DNA of 64,000 nucleotides from Nevskia soli DSM 19509 (lineage in GTDB: Bacteria; Pseudomonadota; Gammaproteobacteria; Nevskiales; Nevskiaceae): NCBI RefSeq assembly GCF_000711955.1, contig NZ_JONR01000027.1:18427-82426 (forward strand), in the 5' to 3' direction. Below are positions 51,784-60,476 of this stretch, piece after piece. The notes under the pieces are model-generated. The model was not told where the DNA came from. It saw only the letters and a program-made list of their open reading frames with translations, and did not search any database. The first letter of the stretch is position 1, and each line of letters starts with the position of its first letter. The position numbers and the translations under genes are program-made.

Positions 51784-54048
51784 TCACTTCTTTGCGGCGC
51801 TCAGCGCCGCCACCTGCGCTTCCAGTTCGGCGATGCGCAGATCCTTCGGGTTCAGCATGAAGGCGCCCTGCAGCTTGTCCGAGTCCATCTTGATGCGCTG
51901 GCCGGCGGTGGTGGCATAGATTTCCTGCAGGTTGTCCCAGCTGCCGAAGTACGGCAGGGCCGCCGGCGGCTCGGGCTTGACCCATTCCTGGCAGAACTGG
52001 TCGAAGGGCTTGCCGCGGGCGATGCGCTCCTTGCGGTAGGCGGCGCGCAGCGCGGCGGTGGCTTCCTCGTCCACCAGCAGGGTCTTCTCGTCGTAGACCA
52101 CCTTGTAGATGTCGCGGGCGAGGTCGTGCGACATCAGGTCTTCTTCCAGATCCTTCATCACCAGCTGCGGGTCGCGCTCCAGCACGTCGCCGTAGCCGCC
52201 GCCGCTGCCCTGGCAGATCATGTAGATCTCGCCTTCCTGGCACAGCTCGAAAGTCATGCCCATGTCATGGGTGCTGTACTTGCCGCCGGCGATGGGCTGC
52301 TCGTTCATCAGGCTCAGCATGTCCCATTTGTCGATGATCTTGGGATCCTTCTTCAGCTCATCGAAGATGTTGATGCCCTTGATCTTGCACAGCTGGTAGG
52401 ACGGGCAGGAATAGCCGCCGAACAGCCCCTGGGCGGAGGAGAACATCGAGCCCTCGCAACCGGTCATGAAGCCCCACAGGTTGGAGTTGCGCATGGTGGC
52501 GATCTGCTCGTAGCCCATGCCGCCGCGGTACTTGCCGAAGCCGATGCGGTCCTTGGCCAGGCGCTGTGCGCCCAAGCGGATGATCGGCGTGTCTTCCTCG
52601 TTGATCTCGTGCTCGCCGGAATCGGCCATGAAGCCGAACACCGGGGAGATGGAGTGCTCGCCGTCGCAGTCGGAGCGGGCGCCCTGCCCCATGCCGTTGA
52701 TGTCCGAGCAGAAGTTGCCGGTGACGTCGCCGTGCTGGGTCAGGCCGCCGTAGATGAAGGTGGCCGCCTGGTCGTACTGCTGCGCGATCACTGCCGAGTA
52801 GCGGTGCGGCAGGCTGTAGTTGAGCTTGTTCATCGGGATGGTCCAGATGACGCAGGCCTTGAACAGCGGCATCAGGCTCATCGCCTGCGGCATCTCACCC
52901 TCGGCGTCGAGGATCGAGTTGCGATCGGACACGATCTCGATCGGCGACAGCACCGCCATGGTGTGCGGCAGGTCCGGCCAGATGTTCTGCAACAGGCCGG
53001 TGGCCAGTGCCGCCTTGAACGAGGCGATGTTGGTATTGACCGCGCGGTTGAGGAACTGCGGCGCCGAGCCGCGGAAGTCCAGGATCATGCGGTCGCCCTT
53101 GACGGTGAGGGCCAGGCTGATCTTCTGGATGCAGTTCTCGCGCAGCGAGGAGTCCATGAAGGCGTTGACGCGGGTGGTGCCGTCCGGCAGCTCCTTGATG
53201 CGCCGGCGCATTTCCACCTCGACGTCCTCCAGGTGGCTGCGCAGGGTGCCCATCACCGCGTCCTTGCCGTACTGGTCCATGATGGCGACGATGCGGTCGC
53301 GCAGGCGCATCACGGCGTGCAGCTTGACCTTCATGTCTTCCAGCTGGAGCTTGGGGTCGCGCACCGAGTTCTGCAGGAAGGTGACGAGGTCGCGCTTGAG
53401 CTGGAAGTTCTCGACCACCTTGAAGGGCGACATCTTGATGCCCTCGTCGTATTTGCTCTCCGCCGCCGCCGGCATGCCGCCCGGCTCGCAGGCGCCGTTC
53501 TCGCCCTCGTGGATGGTGGAGGACAGCCAGCACACCAGTTCGCCCTTGTAGAACAGCGGCATCATCATCGACTGGTCGGTGTTGTGCACGCCGCCGTAGC
53601 GGGCGTCGTTGTGGATGAAGCCATCGCCGTCCTTGACGCCGACGGTGGGGTCATCCACCCAGTACTTGATGATGAACTTGATCGGGTAGAAACAGCAGGC
53701 GGCGAAGGCGATGATGCCGTGCGGGGCGATCATGGCCAGGTCGCCGCTGTTGGTGAAGATGCCGGTGACGAGGTCGCCCCACTTGGCGCCGGGGGCGGCG
53801 CCCATCTGGTTGACCATCTGGAAGGCTTCGGACAGCGCGGCGTTGATCAGTCCGCGGATGTGGTGCACCTGGTGCACGTCCAGACCCTTCTTCAGGATCT
53901 CGTCCTCGCGCGCGGTGCGCGGGGCGATGCTGTGGTTGCGCATCACCTCCGGGTCCGGCCCGAGGAACAGGCGGTTGTCGGCGAGGAAGCTGTCCAGCAA
54001 CGCCTGCTCTTCCTTGGGCAGGGCCTTCTTGTTCAGGGGTTCGTTCAT
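51784..54048 (-). CDS. HyuB-type carboxylase subunit (acetone carboxylase alpha-like)
   Basis: 754 residues. The hydantoinase B/oxoprolinase domain spans nearly all of it: ALSEAFQMVNQMGAAPGAKWGD, then VDDPTVGVKDGDGFIHNDARYGGVHNTDQ, STIHEGENGACEPGG and GSGGGYGDVLERDP. A C-terminal coiled stretch (DLRIAELEAQVAALSAAK) is unusual. In acetone carboxylase this subunit holds the metal and carries out the carboxylation of the enol phosphate. Length (about 84 kDa) and gene order gamma-beta-alpha fit acetone or acetophenone carboxylases. The start at 54048 has AAGGAAACGACC. Confidence 0.9.
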   Translation of the reverse strand: MNEPLNKKALPKEEQALLDSFLADNRLFLGPDPEVMRNHSIAPRTAREDEILKKGLDVHQVHHIRGLINAALSEAFQMVNQMGAAPGAKWGDLVTGIFTNSGDLAMIAPHGIIAFAACCFYPIKFIIKYWVDDPTVGVKDGDGFIHNDARYGGVHNTDQSMMMPLFYKGELVCWLSSTIHEGENGACEPGGMPAAAESKYDEGIKMSPFKVVENFQLKRDLVTFLQNSVRDPKLQLEDMKVKLHAVMRLRDRIVAIMDQYGKDAVMGTLRSHLEDVEVEMRRRIKELPDGTTRVNAFMDSSLRENCIQKISLALTVKGDRMILDFRGSAPQFLNRAVNTNIASFKAALATGLLQNIWPDLPHTMAVLSPIEIVSDRNSILDAEGEMPQAMSLMPLFKACVIWTIPMNKLNYSLPHRYSAVIAQQYDQAATFIYGGLTQHGDVTGNFCSDINGMGQGARSDCDGEHSISPVFGFMADSGEHEINEEDTPIIRLGAQRLAKDRIGFGKYRGGMGYEQIATMRNSNLWGFMTGCEGSMFSSAQGLFGGYSCPSYQLCKIKGINIFDELKKDPKIIDKWDMLSLMNEQPIAGGKYSTHDMGMTFELCQEGEIYMICQGSGGGYGDVLERDPQLVMKDLEEDLMSHDLARDIYKVVYDEKTLLVDEEATAALRAAYRKERIARGKPFDQFCQEWVKPEPPAALPYFGSWDNLQEIYATTAGQRIKMDSDKLQGAFMLNPKDLRIAELEAQVAALSAAKK

Positions 54049-54066
54049 GGTCGTTTCCTTGATTGC

Positions 54067-56202
54067 TCAGTGGCCGCCGCGGGTGAACCAGACGGCGCCT
54101 TGCGCCGCGGCGTAGAAACGCCAGCCCGGCTCGATCAGATAGGTGGTGGCCCGCGTGGTGACCAGCGCGGGACCTTCGATGCGGGTGCCTTCGGCCAGGG
54201 CCTTCTCGTCGTAGAGGCGCGCTTCCACCGGCTTGTCGTGGCCGACGAAGTGGCAGCTGCGCGTGCCGATCGGCTCCACCGTCTTGCCGGTGGCGCCCTC
54301 GTCCTTGATGCCGGAGAACTGCACCGTGCTCTGCTCGACATAGGAGCAGACGCGGATGGTGTTGATGCGGACGCCGGCCTCCGGCGACTGGCTGCCCTCG
54401 CCGAAGCGTTCGCCGTAACGCTGGTGGAACTCGTTGATCAGGCGCAGCACGTCGCGCTGGCCTTCCAGGCGCTTCAGTTCGGTCACCACCGCGGTCTGCA
54501 CGCGCTGGTTGCCGTAGCGCATGTCGATTTCCAGGCGGTAGCGGATGTCCGCGGCGGCGAAACCCTGGCGCAGCAGGTCCTCCCGGCCGCGGCGCTCCAG
54601 TTCCTCGACGTTGCGGTTGAAGGACTCGTAGTCGGAGAAGAAGGATTTGATGTTGGCGTCGAACAGCACGGTCCAGGTGCTGATCTCGTGGATGTGCATC
54701 TGGTTCATGTTGCCGGCGCCCACGGCGGAGAACACCGAGGAGAACGGCGGCGCCAGCACCCGGTCCACACCCAGCACGTTGGCGATGCCGCAGGCGTGCA
54801 GCGGCCCGTTGCCGCCGTAGGCCAGGAGGGTGAAATCCTTGGGCTCGTAACCGCGGGTGCGCAGCTCGGTGGCGATGCCGTTGGCCATGTTGGCGTCGAC
54901 GGTCTTCTTGACCAGCTTGGCGGTGGTCACCACGTCCAGATCGAGATCATCGCAGAGATGATCCTCGAAGGCCTGCCTGGCACGGCGCGGGTTGAGCTTG
55001 ATGTGGCCCGAGGCGTAGTTGGCCGGATCGAGGTAGCCGAGCAGCAGGTCGGCGTCGGTCACGGTGGGCTTGAGGCCGCCGCGATCGTAGCAGGCCGGAC
55101 CCGGATCGGAGCCGGCGCTGGCCGGGCCGACCTTGACGGTCTTGAACATGCGCTCGTAGGAACAGATGGAGCCGCCGCCGGCGCCGAGGGTGACGAGGTG
55201 CACCATCGGGATCGACACCAGCCAGCGGTCGATCACCGGGTTGAAGTCGTAGTACTTCACCCCGCCCTGCACCACGATGCCGATGTCGAAGCTGGTGCCG
55301 CCCATGTCGGTGGCGACGACGTTGCCGAGCCCCGTCTGCAGCATCAGGTGTTCGCTGGCGGCGATGCCGGAGACCGGGCCGGAATGTACCGTCTGCAGGG
55401 CGTCGGTGGAATTGAGCTGGGCCATGCCGCCGGAGTTGTGGTTGACCAGCATGGGCTTGTCGTAGCCCTGGCTGCGCAGGTTCAGCTCCAGCGTGCCGAG
55501 GCCGTGGTACATGGTGGCGTGGAGGAAGGCGTCCATGATGGTGGAGGTGCCGCGGGCATATTCGCCCTTGCGGCCGGCGACCTGGTGCGACAGCAGCATC
55601 GGCACCGCGCCGAGCAGGTGGCCGGGATACTCTTCCAGGAAGATCTCGCGCACACGCAGTTCGTGCTCGGGGTTGACCACGCTGTTGGTGAACACCACCA
55701 CCAGGGCCTCGGCGCCGGCATCGACCAGCTCGCGGATGCGCAGGCGCACGTCGTCCTCGTCCAGCCGCCAGAACACCTGGCCCAGGTAGTCCACGCGCTC
55801 GCGCACTTCGCGGATCATGGGGATCGGCACGATAGGCTCGGGGCGGTGGGCGTTGGGAATGTCCATCTGCTGCTCTTCCGCCAGGCCCTCGCCGTAGCCG
55901 CGGGCGCGCGATAGCGGGATGGTGCTCTTGAAGCCGGCGGTGACCAGCAGGCCGATGCGCGGCCCCTTGCGCTCGATCAGGGCATTGGTGCCGAGGGTGG
56001 TGGCGTAGCGCACCGAGTCCACCTCGGACAGCAGGGTTTCGATCTCCACGCCCAGCTGCTTGCAGGCGTCGGCCAGGGCTTCGTTGAAGCCGAGGGCCAG
56101 GTTATGGTGGGTGGTGAGGGCCTTGCCGCCGATGCTGCGCTCGCCCCACACCACGAAGCAGTCGGTGAAGGTACCGCCGATATCCACTGAAACGCGTTTC
56201 AT
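54067..56202 (-). CDS. HyuA-type carboxylase subunit (acetone carboxylase beta-like)
   Basis: 711 residues. N-terminal ATPase-like signature VSVDIGGTFTDCFVVWG, then ATTLGTNALIERKGPRIGLLVTAGF and DMGGTSFDIGIVVQGG, the hydantoinase A/oxoprolinase domain. LTLGAGGGSICSYERM is the conserved glycine loop. In acetone carboxylase the beta subunit activates bicarbonate and the ketone by ATP phosphorylation. The gene sits between the gamma and alpha genes with 12 and 18 bp spacers. It is more like AcxA than the paralogue at 56658-58667, so it is the likely partner of the alpha-like subunit. Confidence 0.9.
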   Translation of the reverse strand: MKRVSVDIGGTFTDCFVVWGERSIGGKALTTHHNLALGFNEALADACKQLGVEIETLLSEVDSVRYATTLGTNALIERKGPRIGLLVTAGFKSTIPLSRARGYGEGLAEEQQMDIPNAHRPEPIVPIPMIREVRERVDYLGQVFWRLDEDDVRLRIRELVDAGAEALVVVFTNSVVNPEHELRVREIFLEEYPGHLLGAVPMLLSHQVAGRKGEYARGTSTIMDAFLHATMYHGLGTLELNLRSQGYDKPMLVNHNSGGMAQLNSTDALQTVHSGPVSGIAASEHLMLQTGLGNVVATDMGGTSFDIGIVVQGGVKYYDFNPVIDRWLVSIPMVHLVTLGAGGGSICSYERMFKTVKVGPASAGSDPGPACYDRGGLKPTVTDADLLLGYLDPANYASGHIKLNPRRARQAFEDHLCDDLDLDVVTTAKLVKKTVDANMANGIATELRTRGYEPKDFTLLAYGGNGPLHACGIANVLGVDRVLAPPFSSVFSAVGAGNMNQMHIHEISTWTVLFDANIKSFFSDYESFNRNVEELERRGREDLLRQGFAAADIRYRLEIDMRYGNQRVQTAVVTELKRLEGQRDVLRLINEFHQRYGERFGEGSQSPEAGVRINTIRVCSYVEQSTVQFSGIKDEGATGKTVEPIGTRSCHFVGHDKPVEARLYDEKALAEGTRIEGPALVTTRATTYLIEPGWRFYAAAQGAVWFTRGGH

Positions 56203-56214
56203 GTTCGTCTCCGC

Positions 56215-56625
56215 TCAGTGGCTGTGGCCATGATGATGATGGCCGCGCCGCGGCGGCACCGGGCCGATGGGGACTTCCTTGACCTCGGGACGGTCCTTCC
56301 ACTGCACCTTGAGCGCGTCGATGTCCAGCTCGATGTCGTGCAGCGGCGGATGGCCGGGCGGCACGTATTCCACTTCCATCATGGTGCCGCACTGCGGGCA
56401 GTAGTACTCGAGGATGCGGCACCACTGCGGGTTGGGCGAATAGGTGCGCTCGTACTTGCTGGTGTCGAGCAGCGGTTTGTGGATCTCGCGCGGATCGCGG
56501 TCATAGACCAGCAGGCCCTTCTTGTAGTTTTCGCGGGCCGAGACCAGGACCTTGCCGCAGCGGCGGCATTCGTAGTTCTCGGTATCGAGGTTGATGCGCA
56601 GGTATTCGGTGATGAGGACGTTCAT
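56215..56625 (-). CDS. Carboxylase gamma subunit, zinc ribbon
   Basis: 136 residues. Two Cys pairs, CRRCGK near residue 20 and CPQCGTMMEVE near residue 76, form a zinc ribbon as in acetone carboxylase gamma. The sequence WCRILEYYCPQCG and a final His-rich tail (HHHHGHSH) are notable; the tail may bind metal for transfer to the active site. It is shorter than AcxC of Xanthobacter (about 168). The start at 56625 was chosen at the first family residue; a longer frame lies over the next gene. It is preceded by GAGATCGAGC. Confidence 0.87.
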   Translation of the reverse strand: MNVLITEYLRINLDTENYECRRCGKVLVSARENYKKGLLVYDRDPREIHKPLLDTSKYERTYSPNPQWCRILEYYCPQCGTMMEVEYVPPGHPPLHDIELDIDALKVQWKDRPEVKEVPIGPVPPRRGHHHHGHSH

Positions 56626-56657
56626 GCTCGATCTCGTTCGATGTCGATGCGCCTGGC

Positions 56658-58667
56658 TCAGGCGCGGCTCAGCAGGATGTCGCCGGCTTCGTTGATCTCG
56701 AAACGCCAGCCTTTCTCGATGCGGCAGGTGAAAAACGCTTCTTCCAGCACCGCGGGGCCTTCCGCCGTGGCACCGGCAAGCTGTTCCTCGACGCGGTACA
56801 GCGGCAGGTCGCCGGACAGGGTCGCGCGCTTGCTGGCGCTCACCGCCGGTTTGCCGGCCTTGCCGAAGCTGCCGGACAGGGTGGCGTGGCTGATCGGCTT
56901 GAGCGCCTGCAGGGCCAGGGAGACGCGCGCCCTGGCCGGCAGGCTTGCCGTCAGCTTGCCGTCCTTGAGGGTGACGATGTGTTCGTCCTTGCCTTCGACG
57001 ATGCGCAGGGTTTCCTCGATCCGGCACTGCTCCAGGCCGGCGCCTTCGGCGAACATGGCGCGCTGGGCACGCTCAAGCAGCTGCTCGCGACAGGCCTGGA
57101 GGCCGGCGGCGTCGTTAGTCGTCAGCGGCGCTTCGAAGCGGTGGGCGATGTCGGAGAAGCCGATGCCGAAGGCGGAGAACACCGCGGCCAAGCCGGGGAT
57201 GATGATGCGCTTGACGCCGATGGCCTCGGCCACCTTGCACACCACGAACGGACCAGCGCCGCCGAAGGCCGCCAGCGTGGTGTCGGGTTTGATCCCGGTG
57301 TAGTCCTTCAGGCTGGCGGCGATCTTCGCCACCCAGGCGTCTTCCATCGCCTGCGCGGCCTGCTGCTCGGACAGGCCCAGCGGCTTGGCGACGCGCTCGG
57401 TGATGGCGGCGCTGGCGCGCGCGGCGTCGATCTTCAGTTCGCCGCCGAAGAACGAAGCCGGATCGAGCAGGCCCATCAGCAGGAAGGCGTCGGTCATCGT
57501 CGCCTCCTTGCCGCCGAGGCCGAAGCAGGCCGGTCCGGGGGCGCCGCCGACGCTCTCGGGGCCGACACGGATCTTGCCGTTCTCGACCTTGATGATGGAG
57601 CTGCCGCCGACGCCGGCGCTGACCACGTCGCACAGCGGGAAGGAGGTCTCCACGCCCTCGACCTTGCCGTACTGGTGGGCGCGGACCACGCCGTCCTCGA
57701 CCAGGCCGATGTCGGTGGTGGTGCCGCCGACGTCCATCGACAGCAGGTGCTTGAAGCCGTAGTGTTCCGCCAGAGCCTTGGCGCCCTCGGCGCCGCCGCG
57801 CGGGCCCGAACTGTAGGTCTTGACCGCGGTGGTCTTGGCGACGCGGGCCGAGTGGCCGTCGTTGCGGAAGATCAGCAGCGGGTTGCGCGTGCGGTACTCG
57901 CGCAGCTTGTGCTCCGCGTTGTAGAGGAAGCGCTCCATCGCCGGGTGCAGGAAGGCGTTGAACAGCGCGGTCCAGGCGCGGCGCGCGTCGTCGGCGTCGT
58001 CGACGATCTCGTGCGAGTACAGTACCGGGATGGCGCCGAGCAGCTGCGGCGGGAACTTGCGCAGCAACAGGCGCTTGAGCTGGGCTTCCCCGCCGTCGCG
58101 CGCCGTGCCGCCGTAGGCGACGACGATGCGGTTGGCGCCTCCGGAAGAAAGCGCATTGATGGCCTTGATCGCCGCCGCTTCCAGGGCCTCGCCTTCCAGC
58201 TTCGCATCGATGGTCTCGACCCGCGCTCCAACCAGGCCGGAAAACAGGCCGCGCTGATGCTCGCCTCTTTGCAGGGCGTCCGCGGTCAAGGTGCCGCCGA
58301 GGATGAGGCCGAGGCGCGGCCCCTTGCGCTCCACCAGGGCATTGGTACCCTGGGTGGTGGAATAGCGGATGTATTCGGTCGACAGCAGCAGGGACAGCAG
58401 GTCGTCCTTGCCGTAGATCACCCGCGAGGCCTTGACCAGGCCGTCGAACAGGCACTTGGACAGGTCGTACGGCGTGGTCACGGTCTTGGTGCGATAGACC
58501 GTGGCGCCGTCGATGACGCAGATGTCGGTGAGGGTGCCGCCGTTGTCGATGTTGATCAGCTTGCCGCCGGCCGGCTGTGCCGCCGGTGCCTTGCCGTCCG
58601 CGGCCTTGACTCGGGTTGCCGGCGCTTCGGCCACTGCCACTGCTGCGCTTTCACGAGCTGCGCTCAT
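56658..58667 (-). CDS. Second HyuA-type carboxylase subunit
   Basis: 669 residues. An N-terminal leader of about 40 Ala-rich residues is followed by INIDNGGTLTDICVIDG, in which Asn replaces the usual Gly or Asp, then TTQGTNALVERKGPRLGLILGG and DVGGTTTDIGLVEDGVV, with AGVGGSSIIKVENG. These are hydantoinase A/oxoprolinase marks, but the protein is clearly different from the one at 54067-56202. Acetone carboxylase has one such subunit, whereas acetophenone carboxylase has more than one, so the complex here may be closer to the latter. CAGGAGATCC precedes the start at 58667. It is the first gene of the operon. Confidence 0.88.
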   Translation of the reverse strand: MSAARESAAVAVAEAPATRVKAADGKAPAAQPAGGKLINIDNGGTLTDICVIDGATVYRTKTVTTPYDLSKCLFDGLVKASRVIYGKDDLLSLLLSTEYIRYSTTQGTNALVERKGPRLGLILGGTLTADALQRGEHQRGLFSGLVGARVETIDAKLEGEALEAAAIKAINALSSGGANRIVVAYGGTARDGGEAQLKRLLLRKFPPQLLGAIPVLYSHEIVDDADDARRAWTALFNAFLHPAMERFLYNAEHKLREYRTRNPLLIFRNDGHSARVAKTTAVKTYSSGPRGGAEGAKALAEHYGFKHLLSMDVGGTTTDIGLVEDGVVRAHQYGKVEGVETSFPLCDVVSAGVGGSSIIKVENGKIRVGPESVGGAPGPACFGLGGKEATMTDAFLLMGLLDPASFFGGELKIDAARASAAITERVAKPLGLSEQQAAQAMEDAWVAKIAASLKDYTGIKPDTTLAAFGGAGPFVVCKVAEAIGVKRIIIPGLAAVFSAFGIGFSDIAHRFEAPLTTNDAAGLQACREQLLERAQRAMFAEGAGLEQCRIEETLRIVEGKDEHIVTLKDGKLTASLPARARVSLALQALKPISHATLSGSFGKAGKPAVSASKRATLSGDLPLYRVEEQLAGATAEGPAVLEEAFFTCRIEKGWRFEINEAGDILLSRA

Positions 58668-58850
58668 GAATGGATCTCCTGGAGACGGGATGATTGGGGA
58701 AATGCGGGGCGCAGCCCGGTCCGGCCTGCGCAGGCGCCTTGAAACGGCATGATGGTCTCCTCCACCGGTGCCATCTGTTGTGGTTCGCGATCTGCAGTCG
58801 AAACGGATCGCGCTTTTAAAGCAGACTAAGCGCCACACCCCATGATGCCG

Positions 58851-58866
58851 CTACCCGCTCGGGTAG
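58851..58866. promoter_or_regulatory. Palindrome upstream of the carboxylase operon
   Basis: CTACCC-GCTC-GGGTAG lies 184 bp before the first carboxylase start and 24 bp after the DUF1329 stop. Five T follow on the plus strand, but no plus gene ends here, so an operator is more likely than a terminator. Confidence 0.35.
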
Positions 58867-58889
58867 TTTTTCGCAGCCTTCGTCGAAGC

Positions 58890-60269
58890 TCAGGCGCTAC
58901 CCAGCCGCATCAAGGCGGCATTGGTCAGATATTTGTCGTAGATGCCGGCGTCGTTGGCCACGGTGGCGTGACCGCCGGAAATCGAGCGCACCTGCTCCAG
59001 CCGCGTCATGGTACCGGTCTGGATGTCGAAAGCGTGGACGTGCCCCCAGGACCAATAGGGGTGCTTGCCGTCCATGAAGGTCTTGCCGTCCGCCTCGTAC
59101 AGGCCGTAGGCGCCGTCGAAGGAGCGGTATGGTTCATTGCGGCGGTCGAAGGACACCATCGAGATCGGCAGTTGCGTGCGGGCATCGAACCAGACGCGCT
59201 TCTTGCTGACCGGCGCGCGGGGGAACTTCACCGGCTCGGCGTCCACCACGATCGCTTCCGGCACCAGTTCCACCGTGGTGTCCCAGAAGGTCTTGCCCTT
59301 GGGACCGCCGTGGGTGCCGTGCTCCCAGTTGGGATGCGTCGGGTTCCAGCCGCCGGATACCGCGGCCAGCATGGGGCCGCGGCTGACGATGCGGTAATTG
59401 CCCCAGGTATAGAGCGGATCGCCCGCGCACCAGGCGTCGGACAGGTACAGCGTCGAGCCCGGAATCAGCGGCTCGAAGCGCTGGTCGGTGGGAAACTGGC
59501 GGATGCGCTTGAACGCCGGCACGTAACCGTACAGGTCCGGAAAGGTGCTCTGGTCGTAGGCCCAGACATTGAGGAACGAGGTGCCCTTGGCGCTGTCCGG
59601 CGTCTGGAAGAACACCGATTGGTAGCGCAGCTTGTCCTCGTGGCCGGGCCAGTAGGGCTTCGGCTCGATGCGCACCCGGGCGATCGGCGACATCTCGGCC
59701 CAGCCGCATTCGTAGTTGAAGCGCTGGTCGCCGTCGGAAGACAGGTCGTATTCCTTGATGGCGTAGAACGAGGCGTCGTGTCGGCCCCAGCTCAGGGTCA
59801 GGCCGGCGAACAGTTCCAGCGCGGATTGCGGCGCCGGAAACGGGTTGCCGCCGATCCAGGGCTTGCCCTCGGCGGTGACGACGTTGCCGCGCGCGTCGAA
59901 TTTCGCCTGCCCCTTGTTGCGCAGCGTCGCCTCCAGGTAGTCCCAGGGGCTGAGCCGCATCAGTTCGGTGGTGGTCTTCGCCACGCGCAGGCGGCGTCCC
60001 ATCTTCGCCACCTGGACGTACTTGATCGGCTCCAGCAGGTCCTTGACCAGTTCCACGTTGGCGGCAGTGATCTCGTCGCCGGTCTTGATCCGGCCCTTGG
60101 TATAGCCCTCGATCGACAGCAGTTCGTCAGGATAGGCCTTGGTGATTTCGCCGGTCTGCGCCATCGCCTGCCACAACGGCATCAGCACGCCGGCCGAGGT
60201 AACACCCTTGGCCATCTGCTGCAGGAAATGCCGGCGAGCGTAATCAGGCCCGTAACGTCTTATGCGCAT
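58890..60269 (-). CDS. DUF1329 exported protein
   Basis: 459 residues. The N-terminus has a Tat-like signal (ARRHFLQQMAKG, then a hydrophobic run to AMA near residue 37). The body carries the DUF1329 hallmarks: SPWDYLEATLRNKGQAKFD, WNPTHPNWEHGTHGGPKGKTFWD, VWFDARTQLPISMVSFDRRNEPYRSF and YDKYLTNAALMRLG at the end. This family (LolA/LolB-like half-barrel) usually accompanies DUF1302 outer-membrane proteins and RND pumps in operons for hydrophobic substrates. It begins 37 bp after tandem palindromic operators. It lies directly upstream of the carboxylase operon, with a 222-bp gap. Confidence 0.9.
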   Translation of the reverse strand: MRIRRYGPDYARRHFLQQMAKGVTSAGVLMPLWQAMAQTGEITKAYPDELLSIEGYTKGRIKTGDEITAANVELVKDLLEPIKYVQVAKMGRRLRVAKTTTELMRLSPWDYLEATLRNKGQAKFDARGNVVTAEGKPWIGGNPFPAPQSALELFAGLTLSWGRHDASFYAIKEYDLSSDGDQRFNYECGWAEMSPIARVRIEPKPYWPGHEDKLRYQSVFFQTPDSAKGTSFLNVWAYDQSTFPDLYGYVPAFKRIRQFPTDQRFEPLIPGSTLYLSDAWCAGDPLYTWGNYRIVSRGPMLAAVSGGWNPTHPNWEHGTHGGPKGKTFWDTTVELVPEAIVVDAEPVKFPRAPVSKKRVWFDARTQLPISMVSFDRRNEPYRSFDGAYGLYEADGKTFMDGKHPYWSWGHVHAFDIQTGTMTRLEQVRSISGGHATVANDAGIYDKYLTNAALMRLGSA

Positions 60270-60305
60270 TTGATTGTTTCAACAGTCCCGACAGGGATGT
60301 CGGGC

Positions 60306-60355
60306 ATCTTGGACAGGACGTCCACAATTCACGGGTATCTTGGACAGGATGTCCA
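60306..60355 (-). promoter_or_regulatory. Tandem palindromic operators upstream of DUF1329
   Basis: Two near-identical 19-bp copies, ATCTTGGACAGGACGTCCA at 60306-60324 and the same with one change (GGATG) at 60337-60355. They start 31 bp apart, about three helical turns. Each has the inverted repeat TGGAC-N5-GTCCA. They lie 37-86 bp before the start at 60269, as operators of a dimeric repressor would. Confidence 0.65.
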
Positions 60356-60379
60356 TATCTCCGTACATATCTCCACACC

Positions 60380-60412
60380 AAAAAAAAGAGCCGGCGGCTG
60401 ATGCCGCCGGCT
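60380..60412 (-). terminator. Strong rho-independent terminator after DUF1302
   Basis: A perfect 10-bp GC stem (60389-60398 with 60403-60412), a TGAT loop and, on the minus strand, eight T after one base. It separates the DUF1302 transcript from the operator-controlled DUF1329 gene. Confidence 0.85.
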
Positions 60413-60476
60413 ACCAGGTCACGTGCTGATATGAGGGAGGGAGTGGGCAGCACGCGCACAGTGCAACGCACTCACT

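Noticed and set aside
51742..55914. A 1,390-residue frame on the plus strand opposite the carboxylase genes
   Set aside because: It is antisense to well-supported genes, reads as His/Val/Gly/Asp-rich low-complexity sequence, and matches no family; a usual artefact in GC-rich DNA.
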